From the NCBI RefSeq assembly GCF_000745265.1, contig NZ_JQNN01000001.1, positions 2,356,001 through 2,420,000 on the forward strand: a DNA stretch of 64,000 nucleotides. The letters run 5' to 3'. Below the pieces are notes generated by a model. It made no database searches. It had not been told where the DNA came from and saw only the letters and a program-made list of their open reading frames with translations. Origin of the DNA: Massilia sp. 9096. Lineage in GTDB: Bacteria > Pseudomonadota > Gammaproteobacteria > Burkholderiales > Burkholderiaceae_D. Positions 46,070 through 56,078 of the stretch are shown in pieces; position 1 is the first letter of the stretch; every line of letters starts with the position of its first letter. Made by a program: the position numbers and the translations under genes.

Positions 46070-47089
46070 CTAGGCCGCCGCCAGCGGAATCACTTTTCCC
46101 GCGCGTGCGCGCAGCTGCCCGCACCCCCCATCGACATCCTGCCCGGCCGAATCGCGCAGCTTGGTCAGGATGCCGCGCTCGAACAGCCAGGCGGCGATGG
46201 CGCGCGCCTTGTCCCAGCTCGGCCTCTGGTAGGGCAAGCCTTCGTTGGCGTTGTAGGGGATCATGTTGAGCACGGCGTACTTGCCGCGCAAGAGTTCGGC
46301 CAGCGCCTCCAGCTCGTCCTGGCCGTCGTTGACCCCGTCCAGCAGGGTCCACTGGTACTGGATCGGATAACCGGTCAGGCGGGCGTAGCGCTCGCCCTCT
46401 TCCACCAGCGCGGCCGGGTCGATGCGCGGTGCGCGCGGCAGCAGCTGGACGCGCAGGTCCGGCCTGGTGGTGTGCAGCGACAGCGCCAGCGCGGGCTTGA
46501 CGCGCCCGAGCGGCAGGCGCTCGAACACGCGTGGGTCGCCGACGGTCGAGAACACCAGGTTCTTGTGGGCGATGTCGCCCTCGACCCCCAGCAGCTCGAT
46601 CGCTTCGAGCACGTTGTCGAGGTTGTGGGCCGGTTCGCCCATCCCCATGAACACGACCTTCTTGACCGGCCGCTGGCGCCGCGCCAGCACCACCTGGGCG
46701 ACGATCTCGCCGCTGGTGACTTGCCGGATCAGGCCGGACTGCCCGGTCATGCAGAAGCGGCAGCCGACCGCGCAGCCGACCTGGCTCGACACGCACACGC
46801 CGTCGCGCGGCAGCAGCACCGATTCGACCGTCTGGCCATCCGCCAGGCCGACCAGCAGGCGCGCCGAGCCGTCCTCGCCCGGATGGGTGCTGAGGATGCG
46901 CGCCATGGCATCGAACTCCGCATCCAGTGCCGGCAGGCTTTCGCGTACCGGCTTGGGCAGGAAATCGTCGGGCCGGCGCCGGCCATGCTCGTGGCCGGTG
47001 TTGCGCACCCAGTCGCGCAGCACGCGGTCCTCGTGCAGCGGACGCGCGCCGAGCGCGCGCAGGCGGGTGCGGATGTCCTGGAGTCGCAA
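46070..47089 (-). CDS. RlmN/Cfr-type radical SAM RNA methyltransferase
   Basis: A 339-residue radical SAM enzyme. The iron-sulfur motif is CAVGCRFCMTG (C-x3-C-x2-C) near residue 107; FMGMGEPAHNLDNV and the late DVDGGCGQL, with the cysteine that carries the methyl intermediate, match RlmN-type enzymes. Canonical RlmN is longer (about 380) and usually lies beside ndk, so this is probably a paralogue; the target base (A2503 of 23S rRNA or other) is not certain. It lies 9 bp downstream of apbC. Confidence 0.85.
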   Translation of the reverse strand: MRLQDIRTRLRALGARPLHEDRVLRDWVRNTGHEHGRRRPDDFLPKPVRESLPALDAEFDAMARILSTHPGEDGSARLLVGLADGQTVESVLLPRDGVCVSSQVGCAVGCRFCMTGQSGLIRQVTSGEIVAQVVLARRQRPVKKVVFMGMGEPAHNLDNVLEAIELLGVEGDIAHKNLVFSTVGDPRVFERLPLGRVKPALALSLHTTRPDLRVQLLPRAPRIDPAALVEEGERYARLTGYPIQYQWTLLDGVNDGQDELEALAELLRGKYAVLNMIPYNANEGLPYQRPSWDKARAIAAWLFERGILTKLRDSAGQDVDGGCGQLRARAGKVIPLAAA

Positions 47090-47098
47090 CGCTGCGGC

Positions 47099-48199
47099 TT
47101 AGTCGTTACGCACCACGATGGTCGGGAACTTGGCGCTCATGTCGCGCGCCTTGTCCGCCACCTTGATCGCCACCTTGCGCGCGATCTCCTTGTAGGTCTT
47201 CGCGATCGCGCCGTCCGGATCGGCGACCACGGTCGGCATGCCCGAGTCGGTCTGCTCGCGGATCGACAGCTGCAGCGGCAGCTTGCCGAGGAAGTCGACG
47301 TTGAAGTCCTGGCACATCTTCTGGCCGCCGCCCGAGCCGAAGATGTCTTCGACGTGGCCGCAGTTCGAGCAGATGTGGGTGCTCATGTTTTCCACCACGC
47401 CCAGGATGGGGATGCCGACTTTCTCGAACATCTTGAGGCCCTTGCGCGCGTCCAGCAGCGCGATGTCCTGCGGCGTGGTGACGATCACCGCGCCGGTGAC
47501 CGGCACTTTCTGGGACAGCGTCAGCTGGATGTCACCGGTGCCCGGCGGCATGTCGATCACCAGGTAGTCGAGGTCTTTCCAGTTGGTCTGCTCGAGCAGC
47601 TGCTGCAGCGCCTGGGTGACCATCGGGCCGCGCCAGACCATCGGCTCGTCCGGATCGATCAGGAAGCCGATCGAGGACACCTGGATGCCGTGGCCTTCGA
47701 GCGGCTCCATGCTCTTGTTGTCCACGCTGATCGGACGGCCCGACACGCCCAGCATCATCGGCTGCGACGGACCGTAGATGTCGGCGTCCAGCAGGCCGAC
47801 GGTGGCGCCTTCGGCGGCCAGGGCCAGGGCCAGGTTGACCGCGGTGGTCGACTTGCCGACGCCGCCCTTGCCCGAGGCGACGGCGATGATGTTCTTCACG
47901 TTCGGCATGACCTTCAAGCCGCGCTGCACGGCGTGCGACAGGATCTTGCTGGTGACGTTGACGCTGACGTTGCCCAGGGTCGGATTAAATGCGGGCACCG
48001 CGCGCACCGCATTCACGACCAAGGCGCGGATAGAGGAGACCTGGCTCCTGGCCGGGTAGCCGAGTTCGATGTCGAGCGCGACGCTGTCGCCGTCGACCTG
48101 GATGTTCTTGACCGACTTGGTACTGACGAAGTCTTTATTGGTGTTCGGGTCGATGACTTGCGCCAGGGCGGCCTTGACGTCTTCTGCAGTGATGCTCAT
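47099..48199 (-). CDS. apbC: Mrp/ApbC iron-sulfur cluster carrier ATPase
   Basis: 366 residues from ATG 48199, which has GGAG upstream; a frame nine codons longer is not supported. An N-terminal DUF59/MIP18-like domain (about 1-85) is followed by the P-loop ATPase with [10 protein letters not shown] near 108 and the C-x2-C ICSNCG near 275 that bridges the Fe-S cluster between subunits. It loads Fe-S clusters on target proteins. It lies upstream of the radical SAM gene, a plausible client, and is divergent from metG. Confidence 0.94.
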   Translation of the reverse strand: MSITAEDVKAALAQVIDPNTNKDFVSTKSVKNIQVDGDSVALDIELGYPARSQVSSIRALVVNAVRAVPAFNPTLGNVSVNVTSKILSHAVQRGLKVMPNVKNIIAVASGKGGVGKSTTAVNLALALAAEGATVGLLDADIYGPSQPMMLGVSGRPISVDNKSMEPLEGHGIQVSSIGFLIDPDEPMVWRGPMVTQALQQLLEQTNWKDLDYLVIDMPPGTGDIQLTLSQKVPVTGAVIVTTPQDIALLDARKGLKMFEKVGIPILGVVENMSTHICSNCGHVEDIFGSGGGQKMCQDFNVDFLGKLPLQLSIREQTDSGMPTVVADPDGAIAKTYKEIARKVAIKVADKARDMSAKFPTIVVRND

Positions 48200-48374
48200 T
48201 GGGTTCTCCGGAGGTAATGCGCGCAAGTTTAACGCAAAATGCCTTTACCATCCCGGGCGGACCCTGCCGTTGACACGATGGCAGGCCCCTGGCAAAGCCG
48301 CAATGACCCCTGCGCATTTGGGGTCATCCACTGGTAAAATGCTTTTTTTCACCAATCCACCCCCAGTTCCGACC

Positions 48375-50531
48375 ATGACACGCCAGCTGTTCGTCACCAC
48401 TGCCCTGCCCTACGCCAACGGCGCTTTCCACATCGGCCACATCATGGAGTACATCCAGGCCGACATCTGGGTCCGCTTCCAGCGCATGCAACGCGAAGCG
48501 GGCAAGGGACGCGTGGTGCACTTCGTCGGCGCCGACGACACCCACGGCACGCCGATCATGATCGCCGCCGAGAAGGAAGGCGTGACGCCGCAGGAATTCG
48601 TGGCCCGGATCGCCGCCGGCCGCGCCCAGTACCTGGACGGCTTCCACATCGCCTTCGACAACTGGTACTCCACCGATTCGCCGGAAAACGTCGAGCTGTC
48701 GCAGGACATCTACCGCCGCCTGCGCGACGACGCCCGGCTGATCACCACCAAGACCGTCGACCGTTTCTACGATCCGACCAAGGGCATGTTCCTGGCCGAC
48801 CGCAACATCAAGGGCGAGTGCCCGGTCTGCCACGCCAAGGACCAGTACGGCGACAACTGCGAAGTCTGCGGCGCCGCCTACCAGCCGACCGAACTGATCA
48901 ATCCGTACTCGGTGTTCACCGGCTCGACCCCGGTACTCAAGCCCTCCGAACAGTATTTCTTCAAGCTGTCCGACCCGCGCTGCTTCCAGTTCCTCAAGGG
49001 GTGGCTGAACACCCCGGGCCGCCTGCAGCCGGAGATGGTCAACAAGGTCTCCGAGTGGCTGGGCGAGGACGGCGAAAAGCTGGCCGACTGGGACATCTCG
49101 CGCGACGCGCCCTACTTCGGCATTCCGATCCCGGATGCGCCGGGCAAGTTCTTCTACGTCTGGCTGGACGCGCCGGTCGGCTACCTGGCCTCGCTCAAGA
49201 ATTACTTCGGCAAAATCGGCGTCGATTACGATGCCTTCCTGCGCGACCCGGACACCGAGCAGGTGCACTTCATCGGCAAGGACATCGTCTCCTTCCACCT
49301 GCTGTTCTGGCCGGCGATGCTGAACTTCTCGGGCCACCCGGTGATTGACAAGCTGAAGGTCAACGTGCATGGCCACCTGACCGTGAACAACGAAAAGATG
49401 TCGAAGTCGCGCGGCACCGGCATCTCGCCGCTGCGCTACCTCGAGCTGAAGATGAACCCGGAGTGGCTGCGCTACTACCTGGCGTTCAAGCTCAACAGCA
49501 AGGTCGAGGACCTCGACTTCTCCGGCGACGACTTCGTGGCGCGCGTGAATAGCGACCTGATCGGCAAGTACGTGAACATCGCCAGCCGCTGCGCCGGCTT
49601 CATCGCCAAGAAGTTCGACGGCAAACTGGCCGGCGAATTGTCGCCCAAGGCGCACGAGTGGATTACCCGCGCCCTCATTGGGGATAACGGCGAGCGCCAG
49701 GCCGCGATCGCGGCCAATTACGAAGCGCGCGAATTCGGCAAGGCGCTGCGCGAGATCATGGCGATCGCCGACGTCGCCAACCAGTACGTCGACGAGAACA
49801 AGCCGTGGATCCTGGCCAAGGACGAATCGAAGGTCGCCGAACTGCACGAGGTGTGCACGGTCGCGCTGATCCTGTTCCGCCAGCTGTCGATCATGATGTC
49901 GCCGGTGCTGCCCTTGGTGGGCGCGCGCGTGCGCGAGTTCCTGAACGACGCTGAGTGGAGCTGGGACGATACCCGGGGCGAGAACGTCTTCAACACCATG
50001 TTGGGACGCACGATCGGCGCCTACAGCCACCTGATGCAGCGCGTCGACGCCAAGATGGTCGAGGACTTGTTCGACAAACCGGCCGCCCCGGCTGCGCTTG
50101 CCGCGCCTGCCGCCGCTGCGCCGGCCGCCCCTAAGGCCGCCGCTTCGGCCGCCGATGCTCCGGCAGCCGGCGACATCGAAGAACTGGCGCCCGAAATCTC
50201 GATCGACGACTTTACCAAGATCGACCTGCGCGTGGCGAAGATCGTCAATTGTGAGCATGTCGAAGGCTCGAGCAAGCTGTTGCGCCTCACGCTGGACGTG
50301 GGCGAAGGCCGCTATCGTAATGTCTTCTCCGGCATCAAGTCGGCGTATGAGCCAGAGCAATTGATCGGCAAACTGACCGTGCTGGTCGCCAACCTGGCGC
50401 CGCGCAAGATGAAGTTCGGCGTGTCCGAAGGCATGGTGCTGTGCGCTTCTAGCAAGGACGAAAAGGCGAACCCGGGCTTGTACGTGCTGGAGCCAGTTGC
50501 AGGCGCACAACCTGGCATGCGCATTCGTTAA
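48375..50531 (+). CDS. metG: methionyl-tRNA synthetase with C-terminal tRNA-binding domain
   Basis: 718 residues from ATG 48375; an ATG at 48339 would add twelve. HIGH is seen as HIGHIMEY near residue 18. The four-cysteine zinc knuckle CPVCHAK...CEVCG lies near 150-165, KMSKSRG is near 340, and the anticodon-binding domain follows. An Ala/Pro-rich linker (about 570-605) joins a Trbp111-type tRNA-binding domain ([13 protein letters not shown]). This is the long dimeric MetG form of proteobacteria. Confidence 0.96.
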   Translation: MTRQLFVTTALPYANGAFHIGHIMEYIQADIWVRFQRMQREAGKGRVVHFVGADDTHGTPIMIAAEKEGVTPQEFVARIAAGRAQYLDGFHIAFDNWYSTDSPENVELSQDIYRRLRDDARLITTKTVDRFYDPTKGMFLADRNIKGECPVCHAKDQYGDNCEVCGAAYQPTELINPYSVFTGSTPVLKPSEQYFFKLSDPRCFQFLKGWLNTPGRLQPEMVNKVSEWLGEDGEKLADWDISRDAPYFGIPIPDAPGKFFYVWLDAPVGYLASLKNYFGKIGVDYDAFLRDPDTEQVHFIGKDIVSFHLLFWPAMLNFSGHPVIDKLKVNVHGHLTVNNEKMSKSRGTGISPLRYLELKMNPEWLRYYLAFKLNSKVEDLDFSGDDFVARVNSDLIGKYVNIASRCAGFIAKKFDGKLAGELSPKAHEWITRALIGDNGERQAAIAANYEAREFGKALREIMAIADVANQYVDENKPWILAKDESKVAELHEVCTVALILFRQLSIMMSPVLPLVGARVREFLNDAEWSWDDTRGENVFNTMLGRTIGAYSHLMQRVDAKMVEDLFDKPAAPAALAAPAAAAPAAPKAAASAADAPAAGDIEELAPEISIDDFTKIDLRVAKIVNCEHVEGSSKLLRLTLDVGEGRYRNVFSGIKSAYEPEQLIGKLTVLVANLAPRKMKFGVSEGMVLCASSKDEKANPGLYVLEPVAGAQPGMRIR

Positions 50532-50554
50532 TAATTCCGCTAAACAAGTGGGGT

Positions 50555-50588
50555 TATAATGCGCTGTTTTTTTAGCAGCGCAGTTTTT
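50555..50588 (+). terminator. hairpin after metG, overlapping a TATAAT box
   Basis: GCGCTG (50561-50566) pairs with CAGCGC (50576-50581) around a T-rich loop, followed by AGTTTTT. Directly before it lies a perfect TATAAT (50555-50560), possibly the -10 box of the next gene, but no good -35 box is seen. Confidence 0.5.
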
Positions 50589-50655
50589 ACAAGACAAGTA
50601 CAAGGCGCCGGCCTCGACCGGGCGCCAGTCCAACCTCTTTTGAGTGGTAATAAAA

Positions 50656-51984
50656 ATGACCGAATACAAAGCCCTGAGACACATCCCGACCGCGAACCTG
50701 TTCCGTCAAGGTGACGTCTTCGTCCTGTTCGGCGAACTGTTCGGCCGTGGCTATGTCAACGGCCTGATCGACGAGGCGCGTGCCGCCGGCATGACCATCC
50801 TCGGCATCACGGTGGGCCGCCGCAACGACGACGGCAGCCTGCGCGCCTTGAGCCCGGAAGAGCACGCCGAAGCCGAAGCCAAGCTGGGCGGGCGCATCGT
50901 CAACGTGCCGCTGATGGCCGGCTTCGACATGGATGCTCCGGCCGGCGAGCAGAACCCGACCGAGATGCTGTCCGGTGTCACCCTCAAGAGCTGGCAGGAA
51001 GACAAGCTGGACTGGGAAAAGGTCGAGCGCTGCCGCCAGGCCGGCGTGGCCCGCTTTACCGAGTCGGCGCGCAGCGTCATGGCGGAAATCGACAAGTCGA
51101 TCCCGGACGGCGCCAACGTGCTCTTCGCCCACACGATGGCCGGCGGCATCCCCAGGATCAAGGCCTTCCTGGCCATCGCCAACCGCATCTACAAAGGCCG
51201 CGGCGACCGCTTCATGTCCTCGCGCGCGCTGCTCGAGAGCGACCTGGGCAAGCTGATCCTGATGAACTTCGACGAAGTCTCGGCCAACACGCTCAAGTAC
51301 CTGATCGACGCCTCGAGCGCGATCCGCACGCGCGTCGAGTCGACCGGCGGCCAGGTGCGCTACACCGCCTACGGCTACCACGGCACCGAAGTCCTGATCG
51401 ACGACGAATACACCTGGCAGACCTACACCAACTACACCCAGGGCTACGCCAAGATGCGCCTGGAATCGATCGCCGAAGCGGCCTGGAAATCGGGCGTCGC
51501 CGCGACCGTGTTCAACTGCCCGGAAATCCGCACCAATTCGTCGGACATCTTTGTCGGCGTCGAACTGTCGCTGTTCCCGCTCCTGACCGCGCTCAGGAAG
51601 GAAGGCGGCGCGCAGGGTCCAAATTCGTGGGCGCAGCAACAGTGGGACGCTTGCCAGGCGCTGCTGGGCGACGGCGTGTCGCTGCAGTCGATCCTCGACA
51701 AGCTGCAAACCTATCTGAAGACCGAGACCAGCGCCGGCTTCCGCAACTTCGAAGCCTGGCCGATGGACAACACCCCGGAACTGGCCGACCTGATGATCGG
51801 CACCTCGGACGAGATCACCGGTCTGCACATGGACAAGAAAGCGCTGATCACCGACCACCTGTCGGCTCTGGTAGTGGAAGGCACCGGTCCGCTGATGTTC
51901 CACGGCGCCGCCGAAAAGATTGCGCCGGTGCTGTGGCTGAACCACGACATCATCGCGCGCCAGCTGAACGCACTGCACAAGTAA
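50656..51984 (+). CDS. FabMG-family enoyl-ACP reductase-like protein
   Basis: 442 residues from ATG 50656; a GTG four codons upstream is the alternative. I recognise the N-terminus (YKALRHIPTANLFRQGDVFVLFGELFGRGY) as the type annotated FabMG, an enoyl-ACP reductase first found as a triclosan-tolerance determinant, but this rests on memory. A glycine-rich FGELFGRGYVNG segment could bind nucleotide, and a Tyr-rich region (RYTAYGYHGTEV, YTWQTYTNYTQGY) lies near 240-270. Neighbours (metG, DUF3460, scpA) give no pathway clue. No classical FabI motif is visible. Confidence 0.55.
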   Translation: MTEYKALRHIPTANLFRQGDVFVLFGELFGRGYVNGLIDEARAAGMTILGITVGRRNDDGSLRALSPEEHAEAEAKLGGRIVNVPLMAGFDMDAPAGEQNPTEMLSGVTLKSWQEDKLDWEKVERCRQAGVARFTESARSVMAEIDKSIPDGANVLFAHTMAGGIPRIKAFLAIANRIYKGRGDRFMSSRALLESDLGKLILMNFDEVSANTLKYLIDASSAIRTRVESTGGQVRYTAYGYHGTEVLIDDEYTWQTYTNYTQGYAKMRLESIAEAAWKSGVAATVFNCPEIRTNSSDIFVGVELSLFPLLTALRKEGGAQGPNSWAQQQWDACQALLGDGVSLQSILDKLQTYLKTETSAGFRNFEAWPMDNTPELADLMIGTSDEITGLHMDKKALITDHLSALVVEGTGPLMFHGAAEKIAPVLWLNHDIIARQLNALHK

Positions 51985-52057
51985 ACGCAAGACCAACGCG
52001 CAGTCGGCAGTATGATTGCGCGTTTGCACAAATATCTTACTTAGCCAAAGAAAGACC

Positions 52058-52267
52058 ATGGGCCTGTTCAACAAACACTCGAACTACGAATCCGACCACA
52101 CCAAGTTCATCAAGGAACTGAAGGAAAAAACCCCGGGCATGGATGAGCGCCAGCAAGAAGGCCGTTCCCTGCTGTGGGACAAAGCGCCGACCTCGCTCGA
52201 CGAGCAGCGCCGCATCGCCGAATCGCGCGTCCGCCAGCAGGCTTACGTCTACCAAAACAAGGTCTGA
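52058..52267 (+). CDS. DUF3460 family small protein
   Basis: A 69-residue protein whose start MGLFNKHSNYESDHTKFIKE and late SLLWDKAP mark the DUF3460 family of betaproteobacteria. Function is unknown. It is charged, probably helical, and lies 37 bp upstream of scpA on the same strand, a position seen in related genomes. Confidence 0.8.
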   Translation: MGLFNKHSNYESDHTKFIKELKEKTPGMDERQQEGRSLLWDKAPTSLDEQRRIAESRVRQQAYVYQNKV

Positions 52268-52304
52268 ACGACCCAAGGCCAGGCGTTAAAGACAAGGGCT
52301 GACG

Positions 52305-53255
52305 ATGGCGCCCGAGCAGGCGGCGGGGCACGCCGATAACGGCGAGCCCGCGCCGCGCGACGGCGCCACGGCGCCGCCTGCCGGCACCGCGCAACCGGCC
52401 GAATCGGCTGGAGCGGCTGCGCAGGACGGCGGCGCGACTGCCGCTGCCGGCGATGACGCCGCGACGGACCCCGTCGTGGATGCGATCGCGCGCTTGTACG
52501 GCGAGCCGCTGCTGCACCTGCCCACCGACCTGTACATCCCGCCCGACGCGCTCGAAGTCTTCCTCGACGCCTTCGAAGGTCCGCTCGACCTGCTGCTCTA
52601 CCTGATCCGCAAGCAGAACTTCAATATCCTCGACATCCCGATGGCGCAGGTGACCCTGCAATACCTGAAATACGTCGAGCAGATCCGCAAGAGCAACCTG
52701 GAATTGGCCGCCGAGTACCTGCTGATGGCGGCGATGCTGATCGAGATCAAGTCGCGCATGCTGCTGCCGAAGCGCCAGGACGATCTGGTCGAGGACGTCG
52801 GCGACCCGCGTGCGGAATTGGTGCGGCGCCTGCTCGAGTACGAGCAGATCAAGCTGGCGGCCCGGCAACTGGGCGCCCTGCCCCAGCTCGACCGCGACTT
52901 CGTCCGTCCTTCGCTGCCGGTCGAGCAAGGCGTCGCGCCGGTGTGGCCGCACGTCGATCCGCACGACTTGCAGCGCGCCTGGATGGACGTGCTGCGCCGC
53001 GCCAAGCTGACCCAGCATCATCGCATCGGCCGCGAAGAACTTTCCGTGCGCGAGCACATGTCGGCGATCCTGCGTACACTGCAATCCGCGCGCTTCGTCG
53101 AGTTCTCCGAGTTGTTCGCCGGCCAGGAAAGCAGGCCGGTGGTGGTGGTCCACTTCGTCGCGATGCTCGAGCTGGCCAAGGAAACGCTGATCGAAATTAC
53201 CCAGGCCGAACCGTTCGCGCCGATCTATGTGCGGCTAGCCTATTCGCCGGCCTGA
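52305..53255 (+). CDS. scpA: segregation and condensation protein A
   Basis: A 316-residue kleisin. After an Ala/Gly/Asp-rich, probably disordered stretch (1-65) comes the conserved FEGPLDLLLYLIRKQNFNILDIPM core (about 88-111), which binds the Smc head, then LAAEYLLMAAMLIEIKSRMLLP. The C-terminal winged helix ends the protein. With Smc and ScpB it compacts the chromosome. scpB is not adjacent. Confidence 0.94.
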   Translation: MAPEQAAGHADNGEPAPRDGATAPPAGTAQPAESAGAAAQDGGATAAAGDDAATDPVVDAIARLYGEPLLHLPTDLYIPPDALEVFLDAFEGPLDLLLYLIRKQNFNILDIPMAQVTLQYLKYVEQIRKSNLELAAEYLLMAAMLIEIKSRMLLPKRQDDLVEDVGDPRAELVRRLLEYEQIKLAARQLGALPQLDRDFVRPSLPVEQGVAPVWPHVDPHDLQRAWMDVLRRAKLTQHHRIGREELSVREHMSAILRTLQSARFVEFSELFAGQESRPVVVVHFVAMLELAKETLIEITQAEPFAPIYVRLAYSPA

Positions 53256-53271
53256 ACCGCACCTTTTTTAG

Positions 53272-54117
<846 letters not shown>

Positions 54118-54196
54118 AACAACAGGACAAGCACAGACTTTCGTTTGTGCAAAATTGTTATAGAAATTAACAACTGTTCTTGCTAGACTCTCGGGT

Positions 54197-54961
54197 GTGA
54201 ACACCTTGACCGACCTCGCATTCGCGCCCATGCGCAAGGGACCGCCCAAGCCTTCGGACGCGGTCGACCGCATCACGCTGACCAGCGCAGCCCATGAGAT
54301 GCGCGACCCGTTCGACATCGGCGAAGCCCTGTCGATGCTGGCCCAGACCGGCGAGCCGGTCACCGTCTACCCCCACGGCCACGACCTGGTCGTGGCGCGC
54401 ATCGACCGCGTCGACAGCGAGCGCAAGCGCTTCGGGCTCGACATGGTCGGCGACGCCGTGCTGGCCGAAGGCCGTGCGGTGTTCGTCGCTTCGCTCGGCG
54501 GCAACGCCAAGATGCAGTTCGAGCTCGACGCCGACTGGGCCATCCTGCCCGGCCAGCCGGACCTGGTCGAACTGCCCTTCCCGACCGGCTGCATGGTGCT
54601 CAACCGCCGCGCCGAGGCGCGCCTCGACATCCCGGTCGGCATGGACTACGGCGCCCGTTTCACGATGATGGGCAAGGTCTTCGAGATGCCGCTGTACGAT
54701 TTTTCGCGCGGCGGCGTCGGACTGCGTGCCACGCCCGACCAGGCTTATGAACTGTACGTCGGCAAGAAGCTCGAAGGCGTCCAGCTCGACCTCGGTCCGA
54801 CGCTGCGCATCACCGCCGACCTCGAAGTGCGCCTGATGCGCCCTTTCCGCACCTTCCTGCTGGGCCAGCAGGTGCAGGTCGGCTGCCGCATCTCGAACAT
54901 CGCCATGCAGATGCGCCAGACGCTGGACCGGGCCGTCAGCAAGGTCGAGCGGCGCAAGTAA
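54197..54961 (+). CDS. YcgR-type flagellar brake protein with PilZ domain
   Basis: 254 residues starting at GTG 54197; no ATG with better context was seen. An N-terminal YcgR domain (about 30-135) precedes a PilZ domain with the c-di-GMP-binding motifs RRAEAR (RxxxR, near residue 135) and DFSRGG (DxSxxG, near 175). Such proteins bind cyclic-di-GMP and slow the flagellar motor. The che operon and two c-di-GMP-type proteins elsewhere in the window fit this role. Confidence 0.88.
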   Translation: MNTLTDLAFAPMRKGPPKPSDAVDRITLTSAAHEMRDPFDIGEALSMLAQTGEPVTVYPHGHDLVVARIDRVDSERKRFGLDMVGDAVLAEGRAVFVASLGGNAKMQFELDADWAILPGQPDLVELPFPTGCMVLNRRAEARLDIPVGMDYGARFTMMGKVFEMPLYDFSRGGVGLRATPDQAYELYVGKKLEGVQLDLGPTLRITADLEVRLMRPFRTFLLGQQVQVGCRISNIAMQMRQTLDRAVSKVERRK

Positions 54962-54991
54962 ACCGCTGAACCAGCGCCTGACGATTCGCCA

Positions 54992-55973
54992 TCAGGCCGG
55001 CGCGTCTGGCCGTGCGTCGGGCCGCGCATCCGGCCGGTACAGCATCGCCACATCGCACCGTTCGTACCGTGCACCGTAGCGGGCCATGATCCCGGCATCG
55101 TGCTGGAATCCCAGTTTTTCGTACAGGTGCACGGCCGCCGCGCAGCGCTTGTTGCTGAGCAGGTACAGCGGCTCGGCGCCGATCGCGCGCGCGCGTTCGA
55201 GCACCGCCGCCAGCAGGAATTCCCCCGCCTTCAGGCCGCGCGCCGATGCGCGCACCCCCATCTTGGTCAGCTCGAAACTGCGCTCGCCGGTCTTTTGCAG
55301 CGCACAGGTGCCGACGATGCCGAGCCCGCGCGCCTCGACGAACAGGATCACGCCGCCGCCATCGATGATCTTCGTGCGCGGCGATTGCAGGACTTCCCGG
55401 TCGGTGTCTTCCAGCTTGAACATCGCGCCGATCCACTCGGCATTGATGTCGTGAAAATGGTGCGCGAGCTCGTCGCTGAATTCGCGGATCGTGAGCAGCG
55501 GCAAGTTGGCGCGCCGCCAGCACCTCCAGCGGCGTGGCGTCCAGCGCATTTTCCAGCGCGGCGATCTGGTCGATGAAGCCTTGCGGCTGCCCACCGAACA
55601 GTTCCAGCACCGCCGCTTCGACCTGCGGCCAGACCTGCATCTTGGCCCGCGCCAGCGTGGCGGCGCCGGCCGGCGTCAGCGAAATCGTGCGCTGGCGCCC
55701 GTCCTCGCCTGGCTCGGATTGCACCAGGCCGAGTTCGAGCAGCTGGCCGATCGCGCGCGTGACGCCCGGCTGGCTGATGCCGACGGCGTCGGTCAACTGG
55801 CCGATCGTCATCGGCTTGCCCTCCAGGGCGCCGAGAAACGACATGTGCGCCGGCTGCACCGGCAGGCCAGCGTCCGCAGTGACTTTGGCGGCGCCGGCCT
55901 GCATGCGTTCGCCAAGGCGCTTGAGGCGGCTGCCCAGGAACAGCGGGCCATAGTCGCGCAAGATATCCGTCAT
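54992..55973 (-). pseudogene. MarR regulator - GNAT acetyltransferase fusion, split by a frameshift
   Basis: Reading begins at ATG 55973 (preceded by GGAGG) with a MarR winged helix (ISQPGVTRAIGQLLELGLV, then DGRQRTISLTPAG). Near 55510 the frame that continues becomes unrelated, while another frame carries a complete GNAT domain (TIREFSDELAHHFHDIN, then GLGIVGTCALQ and NKRCAAAVHLYEKLGF) to the stop at 54992. MarR-GNAT fusions of this layout are common in related genomes. One extra base, or two missing bases in a GGCGGCGCGCC stretch, explains the break. It is either a sequencing error or a true mutation. Confidence 0.8.
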
Positions 55974-56078
55974 CCCGACTTCCTCCATATCAAGTTATAT
56001 AACATGATATGAATTAGTTTCGGAACGGTCAAGGAAGCGAACTGCAGCGGTAGGAAGCCTACCGCAAGCCCTGCAAGC

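Noticed and set aside
48324-50684. 786-codon open frame on the minus strand opposite metG
   Set aside because: Antisense shadow; metG has every expected motif in order and the opposite frame has none.
55480-55540. Programmed ribosomal frameshift joining MarR and GNAT
   Set aside because: No slippery heptamer of the usual kind or downstream pseudoknot was evident; a sequence error or mutation is simpler.
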